Shown here: positions 1 through 8,586 of the stretch, in pieces
Numbering within the stretch: the first letter of the stretch is position 1
How the letters are laid out: each line of letters begins with the position of its first letter
Made by a program: the position numbers and the translations under genes
Assembly: GCA_016219965.1 (NCBI GenBank)
Contig: JACRJM010000007.1
Coordinates: 248,001 to 312,000, forward strand
Length of the DNA stretch: 64,000 nt
Direction of reading: 5' to 3'
DNA from: Candidatus Schekmanbacteria bacterium
GTDB lineage: Bacteria > Schekmanbacteria > GWA2-38-11 > J061
Notes under the pieces: model-generated
What the model saw: only the letters and a program-made list of their open reading frames with translations
What the model was told of the DNA's origin: nothing
Database searches by the model: none

Positions 1-499
1 AAGTGCGGCTTACTTTTTCGTATCTTGTATCAATGCTGTCAAAAGTTGATTTAAGAAGTCTCACTGCAAGAGCGCAGACAACTGTGAACTGGGCAAGTAT
101 GATTCCAGGAACTTCAAAAACAAATGGAATGGTAAATTTTTCAACTGTCTTTCCAGCATTGGTATTGAAGAAGATAAGGAGCATGGCGCCTATTGCTATG
201 GGGGAAAGGATTATAGGCACGTCAAGTAACATATCTATAATTCCTTTACCGCGAAACTGAAATCTTGAAAGGGCAAATGATGCAGGAACAGCTACAAGCA
301 TTGAGAGTATGGTAGATACGGTTGCAGTAAAAATGCTGAGCTTTATGGCAAAGAGTATCTTTTCTGAAAACAGAATTGCTGTGAATCTTTGGAGGCCAAC
401 TGTCGCCGCTCCGCACACAAGAAGGATTATAAAATAAAGGAAAAGAGAGATAAGCAGACCGACGGCCCCTGTCTTAAATGCCCTGTCACTAAAATACAT
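1..499 (-). CDS. Molybdate/tungstate-type ABC transporter permease (partial)
   Basis: This is the inner-membrane permease of an ABC importer, cut off by the left edge of the window; about 166 residues are visible. The N-terminus has one hydrophobic segment, followed by further membrane helices and a conserved permease core (LSRFQFRGKGIIDMLLDVP, then LSPIAIGAMLL). That pattern is typical of ModB/WtpB/TupB-type permeases. Its ATG overlaps the stop of the upstream binding-protein gene (TGATG), so the two are probably translationally coupled. The ATPase gene should lie beyond the edge. The substrate is inferred from the ModA-like partner; tungstate is an alternative. Confidence 0.8.
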   Translation of the reverse strand, partial: MYFSDRAFKTGAVGLLISLFLYFIILLVCGAATVGLQRFTAILFSEKILFAIKLSIFTATVSTILSMLVAVPASFALSRFQFRGKGIIDMLLDVPIILSPIAIGAMLLIFFNTNAGKTVEKFTIPFVFEVPGIILAQFTVVCALAVRLLKSTFDSIDTRYEKVSRT

Positions 500-1329
500 C
501 AGTAATCTCCAACCTTATATTCTCCTCCAATGTTGGCGTATGGAGCTATTGCCTTGACATCTTCCAGCGTCGGACTGTACCCCATTTTTCGCAGTATGTT
601 CAAAGAGTGATCGATAGAAAGGAAGTTTATAAATCTTAAGGCACTGTTTTTTTTCTCTGTAAAGGTAGTCAGTGCCGCAGGCACAAAGGCAAGCCTTTTT
701 ATATCTGCCTGCTTAAGCGGGATAGATTTTATTTTTTCATGATTCCACTTTTCAAAAACCGACCACCCTATTGCGGCATCTACGTTCCCCATGGCGACAA
801 TAGATGCCACTTTCTCGCAGCTTTCAGCATAGGTTATTATATTGGGTTTAACCTTTTCATAGATTCCGTTTTCTTTGAGTATTTCCAAAGCATAAACACC
901 AAGACAGACTGATTCAGGGTTTCCGATGAGCACTTTGATTCCGGGACGTGCAAGGTCTTTAAGGCTTTCAACTTTTTGCGGATTTAGAGATGGAACAACA
1001 ATTGACGGAATAAGATAGGTAATAACTTTGAAATTACCCTTTTCAACAACACCGTCTCTTTCAGCCTTCAGAAGAAAATCATTGGAGCCGGGAATATAAA
1101 TATCGCCGCGCTTTGCAAGCTTTAACTCTGAGAGCATTACCCCGGAGCTTCCTATGTGCAGATTTACTGCAATGCCTGTATCTTCCTTAAATTTTGCCGC
1201 AATCTCTTCTATGGCAGGCTTTACTGCCGACCCGCAGAAGACTTCAATGTACGAATCATCAGCAGAAACCAGGAAAGGTATTGAGGAACAAAGTATAAAG
1301 AAGATTAAAATAGATATTTTAAACTTCAT
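499..1329 (-). CDS. ModA-like molybdate ABC transporter substrate-binding protein
   Basis: Periplasmic binding protein of about 276 residues that delivers molybdate (or a similar oxyanion) to the permease gene with which it overlaps. A signal peptide (MKFKISILIFFILCSSIPFLV) precedes the mature start. The family signature CGSAVKPA, then GSSG and GDIYIPGS, is the oxyanion-binding ModA-type pattern. The start at 1329 is chosen because it begins the signal peptide and has an AAGGA-type ribosome site just upstream. The reading frame stays open for 58 more codons upstream, but those look like part of a different, broken gene. Molybdate supply fits the NapA molybdoenzyme encoded at about 52-55 kb. 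Confidence 0.82.
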   Translation of the reverse strand: MKFKISILIFFILCSSIPFLVSADDSYIEVFCGSAVKPAIEEIAAKFKEDTGIAVNLHIGSSGVMLSELKLAKRGDIYIPGSNDFLLKAERDGVVEKGNFKVITYLIPSIVVPSLNPQKVESLKDLARPGIKVLIGNPESVCLGVYALEILKENGIYEKVKPNIITYAESCEKVASIVAMGNVDAAIGWSVFEKWNHEKIKSIPLKQADIKRLAFVPAALTTFTEKKNSALRFINFLSIDHSLNILRKMGYSPTLEDVKAIAPYANIGGEYKVGDY

Positions 1330-1503
1330 TTCTTTTCCTTTCTTCTCCTTAAAAAAATTGAAATCCTTAAATCTCGCATCAACTGACTTATTTATGCCTT
1401 TAGAAAGATTTTCAAACATCCTGATAAGACGCCTTGCATTATCTGTAAGAACCGTGCCTCCGCAGTTTGCTCCCCCCTTTGTCTTTTCAACGAGCTTATG
1501 TAT
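1330..1503 (-). pseudogene. Remnant of a ModE-like winged-helix regulator
   Basis: Between the kinase stop and the modA start there are 58 open codons in the modA frame, beginning right after an in-frame TAG. The translation reads LVEKTKGGANCGGTVLTDNA and then a helix RRLIRMFENL. This matches the second half of the ModE/LysR-type DNA-binding domain, where a G-rich wing is followed by LT..G/A and a helix. The N-terminal half with the recognition helix is missing, there is no proper start, and no stop separates it from modA. I infer a modE gene truncated when the kinase gene arrived next to it. ModE normally represses mod genes in response to molybdate. Confidence 0.55.
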
Positions 1504-4348
1504 CTAAAACTTCTCTTATCTTCTTCAGCAGATCTGATGGATTGGAGGGTTTCTGTATAAAATGCATGTCTTTGTCGAGGACACCATTCTGGCTGATAAC
1601 ATCAGCAGAATATCCGCTCATAAAGAGTGCCTTTATTCCCGGTTTGATCTTTTTTACTTCTCCGAACATTTCCCTACCATTTTTCTTAGGCATAATGATA
1701 TCTGAGATAATAAGGTTGATTTTCTCCCGGTATTCAGAAAATACTCTTATGGATTCATCTCCATCTGTCGCCTCAAAAACTTTATACCCAAACTCTTCAA
1801 GCAATAATCTTATAACGTTTCTGACAGCTTCATTGTCTTCAACTAAAAGGATTGTCTCATTGCCTGAAGGAATGGCAGTAGGTGCTTTATCTTCCCTGTG
1901 GTGAAAACTTGATTCTGACAAGGGAAGATATATTCTGAATATCGTTCCCTCACCGGTTTCGCTGTAAACATTAATAAAACCGTCATGCTGTTTGATTGTC
2001 CCATAAACCATGGACAGTCCAAGTCCGGTGCCTTTGCCAACCTCCTTTGTAGTATAGAAGGGCTCAAAAATCTGCTCTCTTGTTTTTTCATCCATACCCA
2101 CACCGGTATCCGTAACCGAAAGAACTGCATATTTGCCGGCTTCACCGTAATGATGGGCCTTAATAAACTGCTCGTCTATTTCAACTTCACCAGTAGCTAT
2201 TATTAACCTTCCTCCGTTGGGCATTGCATCACGCGCGTTTGTTGCCAGATTAATAATTACCTGCTCTATCTGGTTTCTGTCAGCTTTTACTATTAAGTCA
2301 GTCCCGGTTGTGATGACTTTGATTTCAATATTTTCAGTAATGACTCTGTTTAAAATATTCTGAAGTCCAAATACTATATCATTCATATTGACAGGCTGTA
2401 GATCTATCATCTGCTTCCTGCTGAAGGCAAGAAGACTATGGGTCAGGCTGGCAGCCTTTTCAGATGAGACAAGTATATGGTTAACGTGCGCATGTAAAGG
2501 ATCAGATACAGGTATCTTGTTTTTCAGAATGCTTCCGTAACCGATTATTGCTGTGAGGATATTATTGAAATCATGCGCCACTCCCCCGGCAAGATGCCCT
2601 ATCCCTTCCATTTTCTGAGCCTGACGGAGTTGTTCCTCAATCTTCTTACGCTCAGTAATGTCAAGTATAGTCCCTGTAGTTGCAGGCTTCCCGTTATAAA
2701 TTACTGTAGATCCGTAAACCTCAAGATTGATTATTTCTTTGTTTTTCTTTACCCCTCTGAAGCTGTAATTAACGAATTTGATTTTACCAGACATTCGCTT
2801 CCTCACCTGTTCTTCTACCATAGCTATGTCTTCCGGGTATATCAGGTCCAGAAACGATATTTTGTTCAGGCATTCCTCGACAGTATAACCGAAGATATCT
2901 GCGAACTTCGGATTTACATATTTGATAGATTTACCCTGTGCGAGATAAACACCGACAAACGCTTGCTCTGAAAAGCTCCGAAACTTGCCCTCCGATTCAT
3001 GGAGTGCTTCCTCTATCCGTTTGTGGTCGTCAAGTTTGCTTATCAATTGTTCATTGACTCTTTCTAATTCGGCGGTCCGCTCTTTGATTTTTTTCTCCAA
3101 ATTTTCATTGAGTCGTTGTAAAGCAATCTCGGCTTGTTTTCGTACAAAAGCCTCCCGATTCAGGTTTACATTGTAATCTACCATGTCCGGATAAGCGGCA
3201 AGAATCTCCTTGACCACTCCAGAGGCAGGAATATCAATCTCTTCAATACCTAGCCAGGGAAGAGGTTGTATAGTTCCGTTACTATCCCATAAAATCTCAA
3301 ATTCTCCATCATTCCTTAACCGTCCGATATATGCAGGAAGCGGAACATGCCGGTTTGGACCGATTTTTAGAAGACCAGCCGGGCTCTCGAATTCACACCC
3401 AGAAACTCGTTGACTGATTAATGATGCATCGAAACTGCGTTCTGCCTGCACCAAATTTTTCCAAAGATAAATCTGGCTATAAGCTAAAACACCTGACGCT
3501 GAGCAGATACAATTCACACCGTACCGTTTTCTAAATTCGGTAAGAAACTTTTTATTTTCTTTGTTATCAAGGCTCTGGAAATAGTTCCAGCAGGCAAGGT
3601 GGCCTGTAGCCATTGATACTACAGGCTTTAACTCCAGTTCAGCAACACTTACCGCAAGAATCGGAATTTTATCAGAGGTAATCCCGGCTTCATGATACTG
3701 TCCATAAAAAATACTATTGCTTTCTCCGTTTATGGTATTGAAAACTGCATCTGGCTTTGCTTTTTGTATTTTAGCGATGACACCGGTAAAATCCATGCAG
3801 TCAAGTGAAATATACTCCTCACCTACTATGGTTGTTGAATTATTCCGTCGAGCCGTAAGGGCTCGGATAAGTTTATTGGCAGTGCGGGGAAATACGTAGT
3901 CAGAACCGACAAGGAATATCCGGCGTCCAATATTCCTGATAAGCCAGTCCAGTGCAGGTTCTATCTGCTGATTAACACAAGTGCCGGTATATACAATATT
4001 TGGAGACTCTTCGAGACCTTCGTATTGGACCGGATACCACAGGAGATGATTGTTGGATTCTACAACCGGCTTTACCGCCTTGCGTGATGCAGATGTCCAG
4101 CAGCCAAAAATGGAACTTACTCCTGCCGAAATCAGCTCATTTGCTTTCCGGGCAAATGTAGATGGAACTGAAGCGCCGTCAGCTATTAAAGGTTCTATTC
4201 TGCAGTCAAGTACTCCGCCTGAGGAATTGATCTCGTCTATGGCCATCAGCTCGGCATCCAGAAGCATGCGCTCGCTTACAGACATATTACCGGTAAGTGA
4301 GTGTAATAGCCCAATAGTAACTGTTCTGTGTTTATGACCAGCAGTCAT
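1496..4348 (-). CDS. Soluble hybrid histidine kinase with UrtA/AmiC-like binding domain, PAS and receiver
   Basis: A 950-residue signalling protein. Residues about 8-395 match the urea/short-amide binding fold (UrtA, FmdD, AmiC), with the hallmark strings LLHSLTG, AIDEINSSGG, FGCWTSASRK and WYPVQYEG. A coiled coil (400-450), a PAS domain (455-570), a histidine kinase core with HDFNN (His592) and a GTGLGLS ATP-binding lid, and a C-terminal receiver (LLVEDNEAVR, phospho-acceptor in LIISDIIMP) follow. No signal peptide or membrane helix is visible, so ligand sensing should be cytoplasmic, as in AmiC. No output regulator sits beside it. The ligand is inferred to be urea or an amide and is not proven. 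Confidence 0.88.
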   Translation of the reverse strand: MTAGHKHRTVTIGLLHSLTGNMSVSERMLLDAELMAIDEINSSGGVLDCRIEPLIADGASVPSTFARKANELISAGVSSIFGCWTSASRKAVKPVVESNNHLLWYPVQYEGLEESPNIVYTGTCVNQQIEPALDWLIRNIGRRIFLVGSDYVFPRTANKLIRALTARRNNSTTIVGEEYISLDCMDFTGVIAKIQKAKPDAVFNTINGESNSIFYGQYHEAGITSDKIPILAVSVAELELKPVVSMATGHLACWNYFQSLDNKENKKFLTEFRKRYGVNCICSASGVLAYSQIYLWKNLVQAERSFDASLISQRVSGCEFESPAGLLKIGPNRHVPLPAYIGRLRNDGEFEILWDSNGTIQPLPWLGIEEIDIPASGVVKEILAAYPDMVDYNVNLNREAFVRKQAEIALQRLNENLEKKIKERTAELERVNEQLISKLDDHKRIEEALHESEGKFRSFSEQAFVGVYLAQGKSIKYVNPKFADIFGYTVEECLNKISFLDLIYPEDIAMVEEQVRKRMSGKIKFVNYSFRGVKKNKEIINLEVYGSTVIYNGKPATTGTILDITERKKIEEQLRQAQKMEGIGHLAGGVAHDFNNILTAIIGYGSILKNKIPVSDPLHAHVNHILVSSEKAASLTHSLLAFSRKQMIDLQPVNMNDIVFGLQNILNRVITENIEIKVITTGTDLIVKADRNQIEQVIINLATNARDAMPNGGRLIIATGEVEIDEQFIKAHHYGEAGKYAVLSVTDTGVGMDEKTREQIFEPFYTTKEVGKGTGLGLSMVYGTIKQHDGFINVYSETGEGTIFRIYLPLSESSFHHREDKAPTAIPSGNETILLVEDNEAVRNVIRLLLEEFGYKVFEATDGDESIRVFSEYREKINLIISDIIMPKKNGREMFGEVKKIKPGIKALFMSGYSADVISQNGVLDKDMHFIQKPSNPSDLLKKIREVLDT

Positions 4349-4669
4349 AAGCTACTCTAACATATTTCATTATTAATTATTTTTAAAAATTAACATTTCT
4401 ACCTACTAGTGTATATTTTATTCCAGTAAATTGGGAAATGCATCAAAAAGAAAAGTTTTGAAAAAACTGAGACATATTTCTAACAAACTATTGCCAAAAT
4501 GTGAGGAAAAACAAGATTTTCATACAACTGCAGAGCAGCAATAATCCTGAAGCTCCGCTTTCCATGAATGAATATGATCAGTAAGTGCAATCCCCATAGT
4601 TCTCTATGAGGTTCGCGAGCGAATATAATAAAATGATGAGAAACCTTACATATTAAGAATCTCCTAAGC
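4349..4669. other. Intergenic stretch of 321 bp without a gene
   Basis: The stretch is very AT-rich and lies upstream of the hybrid kinase and downstream of the cysteine desulfidase gene. An 8-bp hairpin with one G-U pair (4592-4611, read on the minus strand) follows the desulfidase gene but has no T tract, so it is at most a weak terminator. The kinase promoter must lie here, but I find no convincing -35/-10 pair. A 25-codon ATG frame on the minus strand has no recognisable relatives and I do not call it a gene. Confidence 0.6.
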
Positions 4670-6046
4670 TCATGCCGGTGGAGCTTTAATCCTGCGTGTG
4701 CGATCCCCGCTGGAAACAGCTTTATTGGAGAGCTTATCCATCATTATCCCAAGCATTGTATTATCCACAAGCGACATTCCCTGTTTACTGATAGCGCTCA
4801 GATTCCAGATAGTTTCCTCAGCCGTGTTTCCAACAAAACCTTCTGCATGAGTAATCCCATGATTGTTCAAAGCCATATAGGCTGAACGAATCGCAGAATT
4901 GGTAGAACTTCCTACTTTCAGGGCACATCCTGCCTTTGCTCCGTCACAAAGCATTCCGCCCAAATCGCTTATCAGGTTATTCACTGCCAGTGTCATCTTT
5001 GGAATGTCTTTTCCTGCCTGCTGGTAAACTATGGCAGCAGCAGCGCCGACTCCTGCCGCAATCGCACAGCCGCAAAGGGGAGATAACTCTCCGGTAAAAC
5101 ATTTTATATAACTGTTAACCAGATGTGAAAGCGCAATGCTTTGAACGATCGTCTTATCTGCAATATCATAGCGTTTGCCTACAGCATAAGGAACAAGGAT
5201 AGCAACAATCCCCTGGTTTCCGCTGCCTCCGCTTGACATTACAGGATAATTAAGCCCTGCCATTCTTGCATCTGCTGCCGAAGTGGTCAGCACTTCGCAG
5301 GTTGAAATCACATCATTCACAAGATACCCTTTAGTCACTAACTCTGAAACATAATGACCGACCTTCTTCAGCTTCTGACCCGCCTTTGCAATACGGAGAT
5401 TCATGGCAACGCCCTGTTTGATGTATTTATAATCCTCTCTGTCCATATTTTGAGCCAGGTCAATAAGATCAGCTATAGTCAACTTTCTTAAGAGAGGCTT
5501 TAAATCCTCATGAGCCTTGCCTGACGTATGCGCTGCCATCGGCAGTTTCTTATTATTGTGCTCGAGACAAATCAGATTAGTATGGGAACCTTCAATAACC
5601 GACATGGAACTTTCTTTTCCTGCTTTAATGGAAACCTCTATATAGAATCTTTTCCGCGTTCTGTCGCAAATGATATGAGCTTTCTCCATCCTGATAAGCT
5701 CTTTAGCGCGCTTAAGAATATCCTGATTTACAGATTTCAGAATTTCCATCTTCAATTCAGGCTTTCGTATTAACGCCCCGAGGACTCCGGCAATGAGATT
5801 GCCATGCTCTCCGTCTGTGTTCGGGACCATTACGGCAAAACCGTTCTTGTAAATTCCCGGGTCAACCTTTATCTGTATTTCCGTAATCTCACGTTTGAGC
5901 ACTTTGCCGGCAATGCTCGCAGCATAGGCAACTGCAATCGGCTCGGTGCATCCTACCGCAGGAAAAACCTCATGCTTTAAGACCGCCTTAAGAAGGTTGA
6001 AGTTCTTAGTCCTATGATTTTTTTTCATAAGTGTTTTATGTATCAT
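4670..6046 (-). CDS. L-cysteine desulfidase / UPF0597 family (CyuA-like)
   Basis: About 458 residues of the serine-dehydratase-alpha-like UPF0597 family, whose characterised members (archaeal CdsB, enteric CyuA) break L-cysteine into pyruvate, ammonia and sulfide using a [4Fe-4S] cluster. The four expected cysteine sites are present: VGCTEP near the N-terminus, SPLCGCAIAAG, and two in MLCDGAKAGCAL. The start is uncertain: I use ATG 6046; ATG 6028 and a TTG at 6076 that overlaps the upstream gene are alternatives, and none has a good ribosome site. It follows a chromate-type transporter gene with little spacing. Physiologically it would supply sulfide, or pyruvate for the ferredoxin oxidoreductase encoded nearby. 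Confidence 0.83.
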   Translation of the reverse strand: MIHKTLMKKNHRTKNFNLLKAVLKHEVFPAVGCTEPIAVAYAASIAGKVLKREITEIQIKVDPGIYKNGFAVMVPNTDGEHGNLIAGVLGALIRKPELKMEILKSVNQDILKRAKELIRMEKAHIICDRTRKRFYIEVSIKAGKESSMSVIEGSHTNLICLEHNNKKLPMAAHTSGKAHEDLKPLLRKLTIADLIDLAQNMDREDYKYIKQGVAMNLRIAKAGQKLKKVGHYVSELVTKGYLVNDVISTCEVLTTSAADARMAGLNYPVMSSGGSGNQGIVAILVPYAVGKRYDIADKTIVQSIALSHLVNSYIKCFTGELSPLCGCAIAAGVGAAAAIVYQQAGKDIPKMTLAVNNLISDLGGMLCDGAKAGCALKVGSSTNSAIRSAYMALNNHGITHAEGFVGNTAEETIWNLSAISKQGMSLVDNTMLGIMMDKLSNKAVSSGDRTRRIKAPPA

Positions 6047-6062
6047 TTTTATGTATAGTTGA

Positions 6063-7241
6063 CTATCTAAATGCAAGTACTGAGATGACCGTTCCTGCCA
6101 TGACTACCCAGAGAATATCCACCTTCATCAGGAGGGCGAAAAATGCTGTACAGGCAAGTATAATGTGAAATAAATCCCAGTGTACGTTTCCGGCAAAATT
6201 AAAAGTGACCGTGAGAAGTAGCCCTACAAAGGAACATAAGATGCCGCCGATGACTTTATTGAAATATGTTAAACTGCGTAATCTGTCAAAGTAGGGTGCT
6301 AACCCGACAACCAGCATAAACGAGGGCAGAAACACACTGATAGATGCAACCAGAGCCCCGGCAAATCCGTATAACCAATAACCTGCAAAGGTTGCTGTAA
6401 TAACAATAGGACCCGGGGTCACCTGTCCTAAAAGAATTCCGTTAAGAAATGTCTTTCCATCCATCCAACTCCGCACGCCGACAATTTCGTGATACATGAG
6501 AGGAACCGAGGCGAACCCGCCGCCAAAGGCAAAGAGATCAATCCTGGACATGAGCACGGCAAGATCGAATAACCCCGGATGGACTAAGAACAGAAGAAGA
6601 AACCAGATGGCAGCAGCAGTGATGAGAAACAACAAAGGACGCATGGAATGAGGTGCTTTTTTCAGCTCTTTACCAGCTACTTCAATAGAAGTAACAGAAA
6701 TTTGTCTGTCTCCAATAAGCGCGATTCCCAAAAGCGCAGCTATCAGGATCACAGCAATAGGATTTACTCCAAGCCCGAAAAGTATCGCAGCAATACCGGC
6801 AATAATAACCTGCTTCCATGTTTTAAGATATGCTCTGCCGAAAGACAGAGCCGCATTGGCCACAATAGCTACAATGACAGCCTGCAATCCGCTAAAAGCT
6901 GAAACAACTGTGGATAGATTATGTGTGTACCCATATAGCGCCGACAGAATTACCATCAGGAAAAAGGCGGGAAGACCAAAGCCGATAAAACTTGCGGCTG
7001 CACCTGCTGCTCCTCTTGTCTTTAATCCTACGTATGCCGCAGTCTGCATGGCAGTCGCGCCGGGGATTGCCTGACAGAGGGCAACGCCATTGCGGAAACT
7101 ATCTTCATCAAGCCACTGTTTCTTCTCTACTGCCATTCTTCGGATATAATCCACCATGGATGGCCCGCCAAATGCAGTGGATCCTAACCGTAGAAAGGAA
7201 ATGAACAAACCGCCTATTGAAGGTTGCTGATTAGATGGCAT
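6063..7241 (-). CDS. chrA: ChrA-family chromate/anion transporter
   Basis: Polytopic membrane protein of about 392 residues carrying two homologous CHR halves. The first has RLGSTAFGGPSMVDYI and CQAIPGATAMQ; the second has LFAFGGGFASVPLM and LLGQVTPGPIVITATF. This is the full-length two-domain form of the chromate transporter family, which exports chromate or related oxyanions; the physiological substrate in anaerobes is often unknown. The start at 7241 overlaps the upstream small-protein gene by 11 bp, whereas a longer start at 7295 would overlap by 65 bp. It is in an apparent operon with the small membrane protein and the cysteine desulfidase. Confidence 0.85.
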   Translation of the reverse strand: MPSNQQPSIGGLFISFLRLGSTAFGGPSMVDYIRRMAVEKKQWLDEDSFRNGVALCQAIPGATAMQTAAYVGLKTRGAAGAAASFIGFGLPAFFLMVILSALYGYTHNLSTVVSAFSGLQAVIVAIVANAALSFGRAYLKTWKQVIIAGIAAILFGLGVNPIAVILIAALLGIALIGDRQISVTSIEVAGKELKKAPHSMRPLLFLITAAAIWFLLLFLVHPGLFDLAVLMSRIDLFAFGGGFASVPLMYHEIVGVRSWMDGKTFLNGILLGQVTPGPIVITATFAGYWLYGFAGALVASISVFLPSFMLVVGLAPYFDRLRSLTYFNKVIGGILCSFVGLLLTVTFNFAGNVHWDLFHIILACTAFFALLMKVDILWVVMAGTVISVLAFR

Positions 7242-7599
7242 TATTCGCTGATTGCTCTTCTCTATCTTTTTTCTTTCCGGCAATATAGGCATCAACTATA
7301 GCAAAAATCCAACAGACAATGAGGAACAAAAATGCGAGATTGGACATTATGCTGTCTGAAGCAGAGGTTGCATCGGTTGCCGCTTTCGTAATTTCATTGA
7401 TATCAATCCCGCCATCAGCGGTCTTGATTTTATCGAGAATGACAAGGGCTTTTTGAACTGCCTTTACTACAATTACCAGCAGGCTGATTGAAACCAAAAT
7501 AATTAAGGCAGTCCCGCGCTTATACTTCTTCAATAAAACCTGACCCAGTCCCGGGAAAACCAACCCCGATAGGAGCGTCGCCTTTATGGAGTTTTTCAT
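7231..7599 (-). CDS. Small membrane protein of unknown function
   Basis: A 122-residue protein with an N-terminal segment SGLVFPGLGQVLLKKYKRG, which resembles the short glycine-rich turn of TM2-like and related small integral proteins. Two further hydrophobic segments and a charged tail (GKKKDREEQ) follow. I choose the start at 7599 because a GGAG ribosome site lies six bases upstream; that GGAG sits inside the codons of the alternative upstream ATG at 7611. It lies between the por operon and chrA on the same strand. I do not recognise a defined function. Confidence 0.7.
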   Translation of the reverse strand: MKNSIKATLLSGLVFPGLGQVLLKKYKRGTALIILVSISLLVIVVKAVQKALVILDKIKTADGGIDINEITKAATDATSASDSIMSNLAFLFLIVCWIFAIVDAYIAGKKKDREEQSANNAI

Positions 7600-7633
7600 A
7601 GTTAACTCCATTCTTATTTTTTATGGTTGGAAC

Positions 7634-8566
7634 CTAAGCTTCCAGCTTCTCCAGAGCAAGAAGATGTTCCCAATCATGGTCAACCATATGCTGGAGTTCT
7701 TCGACAACATGCTGGTTTTCCGGACGTTTGAGATGTGCGAACCTTCCCTGGTCTTTTATAAATTCCGTTATTGGCTTTTTTTCTTTCGGCTTCAAGTTGA
7801 TCTTGAGCTTTCCGTTTTCGACCTCATACAATGGCCAGTAGCAGGTCTGCACTGCAAGCCTGCACATTTCAACAGCCTTGCCTGTGTCGTTCCTCCATCC
7901 GCGGTTGCAGTTTGCTATGACATTCATAAAGCTTGCTCCGCCGCAGTTAAGAGCTTTCCTCACCTTGGTCACAAGGTCATTCCAGTGGCTCGGAGATGCC
8001 TGTGCTGCGTATGGAATTTTGTGTGCAATCGCTATCTGGGTGAGGTCTTTTCTGTCCACGCTCTTTCCGAAGCTTTTCTTTCCTACCGGTCTTGTTGTTG
8101 TATTCGCTCCGTAAGGTGTAGCACTGGAGCGCTGAATACCTGTATTCATATATGCTTCGTTATTGTAACAGACATAAAGGAACCTGTGGCCGCGTTCAAG
8201 TGCGCCTGAAAGAGACTGAAGCCCTATGTCGTAAGTCCCGCCGTCACCGCCGAAAGCTATAAAATCTATTTTCTTCCCTTCAGGTATTTTCCCCTGCCTC
8301 TGAAGTGATTTGTACATCGCCTCGACACCGGATATTGTTGCCGCTGAGTTTTCAAAAGCGCTGTGAATGAAGCTCGGTTTCCATGCAGTATAGGGAAAAA
8401 TCGTAGTTGCCACTTCAAGGCACCCGGTCGCAGATGAAACCACAACAGGATTTTCAGCGGCAAGAAGTATCTGCCTTACGGCTATGGAAACACCGCATCC
8501 TGAACAAAGCCTGTGCCCGGACGTAAGAAGGTCTTTCTTTTTTGATAGTTCTTTTAGACTTGCCAT
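7634..8566 (-). CDS. porB: 2-oxoacid:ferredoxin oxidoreductase, beta subunit (TPP-binding)
   Basis: A 310-residue catalytic subunit that binds thiamine pyrophosphate and a [4Fe-4S] cluster. The cluster cysteines begin with CSGCG (21-25). The thiamine motif is GDGG (107-110) followed by an Asn pair (135-136). With its three partner subunits it oxidises pyruvate or a branched 2-oxoacid to acyl-CoA and CO2 while reducing ferredoxin. The four genes are ordered gamma, delta, alpha, beta in transcription order, the usual four-subunit arrangement. Sequence alone does not separate pyruvate from 2-oxoisovalerate specificity, so the por symbol is a family assignment. Confidence 0.9.
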   Translation of the reverse strand: MASLKELSKKKDLLTSGHRLCSGCGVSIAVRQILLAAENPVVVSSATGCLEVATTIFPYTAWKPSFIHSAFENSAATISGVEAMYKSLQRQGKIPEGKKIDFIAFGGDGGTYDIGLQSLSGALERGHRFLYVCYNNEAYMNTGIQRSSATPYGANTTTRPVGKKSFGKSVDRKDLTQIAIAHKIPYAAQASPSHWNDLVTKVRKALNCGGASFMNVIANCNRGWRNDTGKAVEMCRLAVQTCYWPLYEVENGKLKINLKPKEKKPITEFIKDQGRFAHLKRPENQHVVEELQHMVDHDWEHLLALEKLEA

Positions 8567-8586
8567 TTATATTTTATCTCCCTTTG

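Noticed and set aside
1330-1495. Possible riboswitch (molybdenum cofactor or cyclic di-GMP type) upstream of modA
   Set aside because: The GC-rich stretch with GCAAAC lacks the consensus of either class and is better explained as codons of a ModE remnant.
4500-4620. 25-codon minus-strand frame between the kinase and cysteine desulfidase genes
   Set aside because: It has no ribosome site and no recognisable relatives.
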